Shown: one piece after another, positions 15,139-20,009 of the stretch
How positions within the stretch are numbered: the first letter of the stretch is position 1
How the letters are laid out: every line of letters starts with the position of its first letter
Assembly: GCA_023423405.1 (NCBI GenBank)
Contig: JAFAFR010000105.1
Location: forward strand, 1-20,009
Direction of reading: 5' to 3'
Origin: Bacteroidota bacterium
Lineage (GTDB): Bacteria > Bacteroidota > Bacteroidia > Chitinophagales > Chitinophagaceae
Length of the DNA stretch: 20,009 nucleotides
The notes under the pieces: model-generated
Database searches by the model: none
Seen by the model: the letters and a program-made list of their open reading frames with translations, nothing else
Told to the model about the DNA's origin: nothing
Made by a program: the position numbers and the translations under genes

Positions 15139-16696
15139 GCCTGTGTTGAAGCCGCTGGGTTGGGCGGCGGTGGTGTCTGCTTGCGTGTCTGGCATGACGG
15201 CGCAAGCCGCTGCATGGGAGGAAAAGCACTACAACCCCATGCCCGATAAAAAAGACGACGTGGTGCTACCCATGCCCTGCGAAGGGTCGATGGTGTTTCG
15301 CCGCGTGCATGTGCCTGCCCCCGGGCCTTTGGATGACCATGCCATCACGGTGGGGCAAGAAGGCGCGGGCTTCAAGTATGTGGAGCACGCCAAAACAGCC
15401 CATATTGCGGGCAGCTTCAGCGATGCAAAAAGCAAATCGCGCTACTACTTGATGGCCAAGTACGAAATGACGGAGCTGCAATACAAAGCCCTGATCGAGC
15501 CCACCTGCCCGCGAGCGAGCAACCGCCTGCGTGTACCTGTGGTGAATGTCAGCTGGCTGGATGCGATGAAGGCTGCCGATGCCTACAACCGTTGGCTGCG
15601 CACCCAAGCCGCAGACAAACTGCCCAAAGAGGACAAGGCGTTGGGCTTTGTGCGCCTGCCTACCGAGGATGAGTGGGAATACGCCGCACGCGGGGGCATG
15701 AAGGTGCAAGCGGCCGAATACGCCGATGTGCACTACCCCATGCCCGAAGGCATGAACGCCCACGAGTGGTTTGCGGGTGCGCAATCGGCCAATGGCAAGT
15801 TGCAATTGGCCGGACAGCTCAAGCCCAATCCACTGGGGCTGCACGACATGCTGGGCAACGTCGATGAGCTGGTGATGGAGCCGTTTCGTTTGAACAAGCT
15901 CGACCGTGACCACGGGCAAGCCGGTGGCTACGTGGTGCGCGGCGGCAACTACTTGCAAGGGATTGACGAAATTCGCAGCTCGCAGCGTGCAGAAAACGAT
16001 TACTACGATGCCAAAGGCCCGCGCACGGCCAAAACCACGGGCTTTCGCTTGGCGGTGGTGGCCCCTGCGCTGACGTCGAACGAGCGCATGAGCGCCATCA
16101 ACAAAAGCTGGGAAGGTTTGGGCGCGACTGCGGCGGCAGAGACTGACAAGAAAAGCACGGTGCAAGACGAGCTCAAGGTGTTGAGCGCGCAGGTGGAAGA
16201 CAAAAAGCTCAAAGAACGGCTGAAAAAGTTGGAGGGCGAGCTGCGAGCGAGCAACCTCAAGGAAGAGGAGGCACGGGCCAAGATCATGCAGTCCAGCCTG
16301 AATTTGGGAGCCTTCTTGTGTACCAAGATGCTGGACGACGGCAAGTTCCTAGAGACCTTGCAGCGCAACTATGAAATGACCTGCAAAGGCGAAAACGCCC
16401 TCAGTGGCGACAGCTGCACCACGCGCCAAAGCCGCTTGAAAGAGCAAGAAGAACGCGTGGACAAGTTGGGCATGTACTACGCCAGCCATGTGGTGGAGAC
16501 GGCGGGCTTGCATGGTGAAAAAGCACTGGCTAAGCAAGTGCCCATCTTTCACGAAGTGTTGAGCGCCAACCCCCAGCTTAAGGGCTTAACGCCTTATCTG
16601 AAAGTGCACTGGGAGAACTCCAAGGCGTACTTTAAGAACAAAAAAATTGACAGCAAAGCGTGGCTGAAAAGCTGCAAAGAAGTGAAATCGTCTTAA
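15128..16696 (+). CDS. tagR: periplasmic SUMF1/FGE-fold protein with coiled-coil tail (TagR-like)
   Basis: This 522-residue exported protein begins at GTG 15128, with GGAG 7 nt upstream. A signal peptide (about 1-28, ending MTAQAAA) precedes a formylglycine-generating-enzyme/sulfatase-modifying-factor domain at about 106-310. That domain carries EMTELQYKAL, VPVVNVSWLDA, RLPTEDEWEYAARGG from 176, NPLGLHDMLGNVDEL, YVVRGGNY and GFRLA at 305-309. The two catalytic cysteines of true FGEs (before RxR and after GFR) are absent, so it is probably a binding protein, as known for TagR, rather than an oxidase. A coiled coil (about 335-385) and a helical C-terminal domain extend it well beyond the SUMF1 fold. 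In the T6SS pathway TagR is periplasmic and promotes PpkA activity; here the partner is probably the VWA protein. Confidence 0.8.
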   Translation: MKFEPVLKPLGWAAVVSACVSGMTAQAAAWEEKHYNPMPDKKDDVVLPMPCEGSMVFRRVHVPAPGPLDDHAITVGQEGAGFKYVEHAKTAHIAGSFSDAKSKSRYYLMAKYEMTELQYKALIEPTCPRASNRLRVPVVNVSWLDAMKAADAYNRWLRTQAADKLPKEDKALGFVRLPTEDEWEYAARGGMKVQAAEYADVHYPMPEGMNAHEWFAGAQSANGKLQLAGQLKPNPLGLHDMLGNVDELVMEPFRLNKLDRDHGQAGGYVVRGGNYLQGIDEIRSSQRAENDYYDAKGPRTAKTTGFRLAVVAPALTSNERMSAINKSWEGLGATAAAETDKKSTVQDELKVLSAQVEDKKLKERLKKLEGELRASNLKEEEARAKIMQSSLNLGAFLCTKMLDDGKFLETLQRNYEMTCKGENALSGDSCTTRQSRLKEQEERVDKLGMYYASHVVETAGLHGEKALAKQVPIFHEVLSANPQLKGLTPYLKVHWENSKAYFKNKKIDSKAWLKSCKEVKSS

Positions 16697-16756
16697 ATCA
16701 AAAAGGTGCGTTTATGTTGAAGTTTGATCAAAGAGGTGCGTTTATGTTGAAGTTCG
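16697..16756 (+). repeat. 30-bp tandem duplication of a ribosome-binding site and start codon
   Basis: Units 16697-16726 and 16727-16756 match at 28 of 30 positions. Each contains AGGTGCGTTT followed by ATG, so the lipoprotein gene has two in-frame initiation sites 30 bp apart. The second copy has the better Shine-Dalgarno (GAGGTG against AAGGTG). Confidence 0.9.
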
Positions 16757-17484
16757 GTTTGCGTTGGAGCGCTACGTCGCTGCTGTGCTTGGCGTTGGCT
16801 GGTTGCTTGGCCACGGGTGCTGGTGGTGGGGCAGGGGCGTCAAATGTGGCTGCGGTGGAAACCGTGCCTGCAGACGCGCGCTTGACCACCGGGGAGGGTG
16901 CGAGCTTCTTTAGCAACTCGGGCTGGCAGTCGTGCATGGTGGCCGGTGGCGGCACTGCTGTGCTGTGCATGGCCTTGGGCGAAAAACCTGCCAAATGCTT
17001 GGCAGGCGCTTTGGCCGTGTGTGGTGTGGCCATGGGTGCCAACTATTACTTGGAGCAGCGTCGCTCGGAGCACTCGAGCACCACCAAGCGCCTGAACGCT
17101 ATGACGGATGACGTCAAAGCCGACACCGAACGAGTGGCTATGCGTGCAGAGACCATGCGCGGTGTGATTGGTGATGACAAAAAGCGCATGGCTGCGCTGC
17201 AAAAAACCATCAAGGCCAACAAGGTGGACACAGAGGCTGCCCGCACAGAGCTCGCCCAAATTGACAAGAACTTGGAAATCATGCGCAAAGAGTTGGGCGT
17301 GATGAAAACCAAGAGCACCAACTATCAAGAAGCGTTGGCCAAAGAGGGTGCCGACAACAAGCTCAAAAAAGCCGATGTCGCCAAGATGGATGGCGAGATT
17401 CAGAAACTGAACAAGCAAGTAGCCATGCTGGAAAAAGAAATTGACAGCGTATACACCCAGCGTTCGGCCATTACGTTGGGTTAA
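16744..17484 (+). CDS. coiled-coil lipoprotein in the TagQ position
   Basis: This 246-residue lipoprotein has a signal peptide ending in lipobox LALAGC, with the acylated cysteine at residue 21, so it is probably outer-membrane anchored. A glycine-rich stretch follows. A hydrophobic Gly/Ala/Cys segment (about 75-100, GTAVLCMALGEKPAKCL and CGVAMGANYY) resembles a glycine zipper. The remainder (about 110-240) is a long charged coiled coil, which could span periplasm. ATG 16744 is preferred, but ATG 16714 in the upstream duplicate would add ten residues to the signal n-region. By position after the TagR-like gene it may correspond to TagQ, the lipoprotein that localises TagR; this is inferred from context only. 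Confidence 0.75.
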   Translation: MLKFGLRWSATSLLCLALAGCLATGAGGGAGASNVAAVETVPADARLTTGEGASFFSNSGWQSCMVAGGGTAVLCMALGEKPAKCLAGALAVCGVAMGANYYLEQRRSEHSSTTKRLNAMTDDVKADTERVAMRAETMRGVIGDDKKRMAALQKTIKANKVDTEAARTELAQIDKNLEIMRKELGVMKTKSTNYQEALAKEGADNKLKKADVAKMDGEIQKLNKQVAMLEKEIDSVYTQRSAITLG

Positions 17485-17501
17485 AGGCAGAAGACTCACA
17501 T

Positions 17502-17999
17502 ATGCAAACCATGATGCTTCGCGCTGTTGCACTCGCCGCTTCTGTTTTTTTGGTGGGTTGCGCCACTACCGCTGACCAATGTGATGTGCACCAAAAGGAT
17601 GCCAGCTTGTTGAACAAGCTGGGGTGCCGCAACCACGATGCCAATGCGGTGACCACTGCTGCCAAAGAGCTGGAAGACGCACGCGCACTCAACCAAGCGT
17701 TTCGCCAAGCGCTGACCGATTTAGAGGCTGAGCAAGCCGCCGTGGGCCAAAGCTTAGCTGTGCAGCAAGCTGCGCACAAGAAGTCTCAAGCTTCACTGCG
17801 CGCCATTTTGGGTAAGGTCAAGGCCAGCAAAGGTCAACGTGCAGATACCTTGCAGCAAGTGGCTGCGGTGGAAAAACAGCTGCAAGCCATGGAGAATAAG
17901 CCCGCAGCAGCTTCTGGTAAAGAGCTGGCCCAGCGCACTAAAGAACGCGATGCGCTGCTGCGCAAAGTGCGTGAGCTGGAGTTGAGCTTGGGCTACTAA
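17502..17999 (+). CDS. second small coiled-coil lipoprotein
   Basis: This 165-residue lipoprotein starts at ATG 17502 (an alternative ATG lies at 17511) and is 17 bp downstream of the previous gene. A hydrophobic signal (VALAASVFLVGC) ends in a lipobox with cysteine at residue 20. Two more cysteines follow (ADQCDVHQ, KLGCRNHD). The rest is Ala/Glu/Lys-rich and strongly helical with heptad character (AAKELEDARALNQAF, RTKERDALLRKVRELELSL). I do not recognise a family. Its coiled-coil architecture parallels the preceding lipoprotein, and the two may pair with each other or with the coiled-coil tail of the TagR-like protein. It is the last gene before an intrinsic terminator. Confidence 0.75.
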   Translation: MQTMMLRAVALAASVFLVGCATTADQCDVHQKDASLLNKLGCRNHDANAVTTAAKELEDARALNQAFRQALTDLEAEQAAVGQSLAVQQAAHKKSQASLRAILGKVKASKGQRADTLQQVAAVEKQLQAMENKPAAASGKELAQRTKERDALLRKVRELELSLGY

Positions 18000-18084
18000 G
18001 AGCGGCTCACACCACCACTGATACGTCGTTGTTTCATCTTGTCGTACGCTTGTACTGCCTACGGCTTCACGCCTCGTCTCAGCC

Positions 18085-18101
18085 GCAAATCTTCGATTTG
18101 C
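18085..18101 (+). promoter_or_regulatory. small perfect hairpin in the intergenic region
   Basis: GCAAATC (18085-18091) and GATTTGC (18095-18101) form a perfect 7-bp stem with a TTC loop. It lies in the 212-bp gap between the second lipoprotein gene and the last VWA gene, 47 bp before a terminator. It has no T-run, so it is not a terminator; it could be a REP-like or regulatory structure. Confidence 0.4.
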
Positions 18102-18147
18102 TAGGTGGTCTTAGTTGCCCTAAGCCTGAGGCATCAGTACCGATAAG

Positions 18148-18179
18148 GCAGCCTTGCCCATCAGCAGGGCTGCTTTTTT
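18148..18179 (+). terminator. rho-independent terminator
   Basis: A 10-bp stem, GCAGCCTTGC (18148-18157) with GCAGGGCTGC (18164-18173), has one wobble pair and a 6-nt CCATCA loop. Six T residues follow at 18174-18179. It ends 32 bp before the start codon of the final VWA gene, leaving no room for a promoter downstream. It either ends the operon with leaky read-through or acts as an attenuator in the leader of the VWA gene. Confidence 0.85.
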
Positions 18180-18211
18180 CTTCAGAAAAACAAACCAGAG
18201 GGGAGAGGCAG

Positions 18212-19456
18212 ATGCAACGCATTGGACGCCCGGGAGATTTGGCCGAAAGTGGCAGTGAGCTGCTGGAGAAAGTGGAGATCTTGCATCGCCACTTCCCGCC
18301 CAGCATTGCCAACATGTTTGCACTGCCCAAAGAGCGTAACGGCACCTTGGAGTGGTGGACAGAGCTGCAAGGCCAAGTCGCCCAATTTAAAGACTTGCCC
18401 AGCCATGAGCAGCAGCGCCTGCTGCAAACCACGCAGCAGCGCTTGGATGCGATTGGCCGCTTGGTGGCACAGTTGCAAAGTAGTGGCCAAAACGCGCAAG
18501 CCCAAGCCTTGCAAAGCTTGATGGGCCAGCCTGCACCTGAGAACCTGTGGAGCGTGAACGGTGAGCCTTTGATTACTTCGTGGGCTAAGCCAGCACCTGT
18601 GGCGGCAGTGACAGCCCCTGCGTTCGTTGCGTCCCCTGTGGCTGCGCCAGTGGCGCCCGTCGTGCCCACGCGCAAGCGCAGTTGGTGGTGGCTGTTGTTG
18701 CCTTTGTTGCTGCTGCTTTTGGCATTGCTGTGGTTGTGGTGGAGTGGTAGGTTTGTATGGCCCATCGCGTTGCCGCAGCTGCCGCAAGCTGGACCTGCGC
18801 AGTGCGTGAACAAAAGCAGTGAGCCGCCAGACTTTGTGATGGTGGTGGACACCTCGGGGTCGATGGAGTTGAACATCAATATCTCGCAGGCCGAGGAAGA
18901 CTGGGTGTTTCAAGAGCGTAGCCCACTGGAAGAAGTGTTGGCTATGCCGCGCATGTTGGCGGCCAAACAAGAGCCCCAGCGCATGACAGTGGCCAAGCAA
19001 GCATTGGTCAAAGTCGTCGACGAGTTGGAGCCTCGCTTAACCACTGAAGTGGTGACTTTTGGCCGTTGCGGTACGACCTACCACCGAGGCTCTTTTGATG
19101 GTGGCAATAAAGCGGCGATGACGCAAATGCTTGGGGGCTTGCAAGCCAATGGGCAAACCCCGTTGGCCTTGGGCATGCGCCATGCGGCCAGCTTGGTGGA
19201 TGGAAAAAACAAAGATGCTATGGTGCTGTTGTTTGTCGACGGTGAAGATGGTTGTGGTGAGAACGTCTGCCAAGTGGCCGAGCAGTTGCATGCGCAAAAG
19301 CCCCGCATGCGGATCAACGTGGTCAACATCAGTGACAAGCCTTTGTCGAACTGTGTGGCGGACATCACCGGCGGCCGTGTGTACGCCGCCAAAGATGCCA
19401 ATGCATTGGCGCAGCACTTGCAGGCCGCAACACAAGAAGTGGTGAGCTGCGAGTAA
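18212..19456 (+). CDS. membrane VWA protein with SrfA-like N-terminal domain
   Basis: This 414-residue protein starts at ATG 18212 behind GAGGGGAGAGG. The N-terminal domain (about 1-135) parallels that of the SrfA-like protein: FALPKERNGTLEWWTELQGQV against FAVPQRNEQGSAIDWYSPVQGNV, and NGEPLITSW against PVVTFWGF. An Ala/Pro/Val linker and a tryptophan-flanked membrane helix (about 158-177, after RKRS) follow. The periplasmic VWA domain (about 205-405) has a perfect MIDAS motif DTSGS at 213-217 and LLFVDGEDGCG. Topology is probably cytoplasmic N-terminus and periplasmic VWA. It shares gene direction and domains with the cluster but sits behind a terminator. It is probably a component that links the VWA/periplasmic side to SrfB/SrfC; the exact function is unknown. 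Confidence 0.8.
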   Translation: MQRIGRPGDLAESGSELLEKVEILHRHFPPSIANMFALPKERNGTLEWWTELQGQVAQFKDLPSHEQQRLLQTTQQRLDAIGRLVAQLQSSGQNAQAQALQSLMGQPAPENLWSVNGEPLITSWAKPAPVAAVTAPAFVASPVAAPVAPVVPTRKRSWWWLLLPLLLLLLALLWLWWSGRFVWPIALPQLPQAGPAQCVNKSSEPPDFVMVVDTSGSMELNINISQAEEDWVFQERSPLEEVLAMPRMLAAKQEPQRMTVAKQALVKVVDELEPRLTTEVVTFGRCGTTYHRGSFDGGNKAAMTQMLGGLQANGQTPLALGMRHAASLVDGKNKDAMVLLFVDGEDGCGENVCQVAEQLHAQKPRMRINVVNISDKPLSNCVADITGGRVYAAKDANALAQHLQAATQEVVSCE

Positions 19457-19470
19457 TCGTGGCTGCCTCC

Positions 19471-19520
19471 TGTGCACGCCAGAGGGTCAATGCCTTGCTG
19501 GCGTGCACACCCGTTTTAGT
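19471..19520 (+). terminator. long hairpin after the last VWA gene
   Basis: Perfect 12-bp arms, TGTGCACGCCAG (19471-19482) and CTGGCGTGCACA (19498-19509), enclose 15 nt that can itself form a 3-bp stem. A weak T-run (CCGTTTTAG) follows. It starts 15 bp after the stop codon and probably terminates transcription or protects the mRNA end. Confidence 0.65.
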
Positions 19521-19604
19521 GCGCCGTTGATGCAAGCAGGCCACACTGAGTCGACCAGTTTTTTAGATAGCATGAGCAGAGTCGCAAGCCAAAAAGGTTT
19601 GAGG

Positions 19605-19810
19605 GTTTACGACATTAGTTGAGCATGGGGCGACGCTCGTGGTTTCGCAAGCCGCATGGATGTTAGGCTGCTGTTTACGACTTTAATGACCCAGAACAGG
19701 AGGTTATTCTGGGTAATTAAAGTCGTAAACTCGCAATTAAAGTCGTAAACCCCGGACTAGCATCCATGCGGGTTTGCGGGGCGATAGTTTGTAACTGCAA
19801 AGTCGTAAAC
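19605..19810. repeat. five copies of a GTTTACGACTTTAAT motif within a long palindrome
   Basis: Copies lie at 19605-19618 (diverged), 19673-19687 (forward), and inverted at 19716-19730, 19736-19750 and 19799-19810 (shorter). The inverted copies end at 19730, 19750 and 19810, that is at 20- and 60-bp steps. Copies two and three sit in a larger inverted repeat: left arm 19646-19696, right arm 19707-19778, centre CAGGAGGTTA. The right arm has 20 extra bases from a duplicated copy. The arms share CCCAGAA and CCGCATGGATG blocks. No ORF is supported here. It may be multi-repeat ends of a transposon such as an IS21-type element, or a protein-binding array. Confidence 0.75.
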
Positions 19811-19883
19811 TCAGAAACATCTGAGTGATTTTTGATTGCAATATTTAAACGCCTAGCTTTACGGTGTTGCCTTGAATGCTATG

Positions 19884-20009
19884 GGCGTTGTTGCATAAAT
19901 CGCTGTGCCGCAGGCTATAGGCTTGAGGCATGAGCCATCCCAACAAACCTCGCTACCGAACCACGAACTGGAAGCAGTACAACGCTGCCCTCAAAGCTCG
20001 TGGCTCACT
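19884..20009 (+). mobile_element. IS5-family (IS903-like) insertion sequence, left end (partial)
   Basis: The sequence from 19884, GGCGTTGTTGCATAAATCG, closely resembles the terminal repeat of IS903-group elements (GGCTTTGTTGAATAAATC). A transposase gene starts 46 bp further in. The right end lies outside the window, so completeness and target duplication cannot be judged. Confidence 0.8.
19930..20009 (+). CDS. IS5-family transposase, N-terminus only (partial)
   Basis: The 26 visible codons begin MSHPNKPRYRTTNWKQYNAA and continue LKARGS. This is the conserved N-terminal segment of IS903-group IS5 transposases, where TNWxxYNxALxxRGSL precedes the DDE domain. The gene runs off the window edge. 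It belongs to a different IS5 subgroup from the element at the left edge and points away from the gene cluster. Confidence 0.85.
   Translation, partial: MSHPNKPRYRTTNWKQYNAALKARGS

Noticed and set aside
13143..16696. Interpretation as a LolCDE or MacAB exporter
   Set aside because: No MacA-type adaptor or second Lol permease is present. The adjacent PpkA-like VWA and SUMF1-fold genes point to a TagRST-type module instead.
2611..19456. Interpretation as part of a type VI secretion gene cluster
   Set aside because: No tss structural genes, ClpV, Hcp, VgrG, FHA protein, kinase or phosphatase are seen in the window; only the sensor-module resemblance remains.
19661..19667. GTTAGGC resembling an integron attC core (GTTRRRY)
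   Set aside because: No matching RYYYAAC partner is placed correctly and no cassette structure is present. The palindrome around it is better explained by the GTTTACGACTTTAAT repeats.
19605..19810. Repeated motif as a CRISPR array
   Set aside because: Copies occur in both orientations with unequal spacing (about 5 bp, 50 bp and palindromic) and there are no cas genes. It does not have direct repeats with uniform spacers.

Overview
This window looks like a chromosomal segment of a beta-proteobacterium, most likely Burkholderiales and possibly Comamonadaceae. That placement rests on high-GC coding sequence, strong G/C third-position bias and the style of the protein families and insertion sequences. 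It is an inference and was not checked by search. The centre of the window is one long co-directional (+ strand) gene cluster, about 2.6-18.0 kb, followed by a related gene at 18.2-19.5 kb. Insertion-sequence debris flanks it on both sides.

Left flank (1-2.1 kb): the 5' end of an IS5-family transposase on the minus strand, a small unknown ORF, an IS3-family element with perfect 13-bp terminal repeats but a destroyed orfB, and a truncated IS30-family transposase abutting it. An AT-rich stretch (about 2.1-2.3 kb) then carries a good sigma70-type promoter (TTGGAA-17 bp-TACAAT) and a leader of about 310 nt.

Core (2.6-18.0 kb): srfA-like membrane protein, srfB (Hsp70/actin-fold ATPase signature), srfC (dynamin-like GTPase signature), and a single-pass membrane protein of unknown family. 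Next come a secreted VWA protein resembling the periplasmic half of the type VI secretion kinase PpkA, an ABC ATPase (TagT-like), an FtsX/MacB-type permease (TagS-like), a periplasmic SUMF1/FGE-fold protein (TagR-like) and two coiled-coil lipoproteins, the first in the TagQ position. The run PpkA-periplasmic/T/S/R/Q is the gene order of the Pseudomonas T6SS threonine-phosphorylation sensor module, read in the opposite direction. No kinase, phosphatase, FHA protein or T6SS structural gene is present in the window. After an intrinsic terminator there is a second VWA membrane protein whose N-terminal domain resembles that of SrfA.

Proposed working model (inference): an envelope-spanning device in which outer-membrane lipoprotein(s), TagR-like and VWA proteins in the periplasm, and a TagST-like ABC complex sense or act on the envelope. 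The single-pass proteins (SrfA-like, the 353-aa protein, the second VWA protein) would connect this to the cytosolic NTPases SrfB and SrfC. The union of SrfABC with a kinase-less TagQRST/PpkA module is the most notable feature of the window.

Right flank (19.46-20.0 kb): a strong hairpin after the last gene, then a repeat-rich palindromic segment with five copies of a GTTTACGACTTTAAT-type motif, then the left end and first codons of an IS903-like IS5-family element running off the window.
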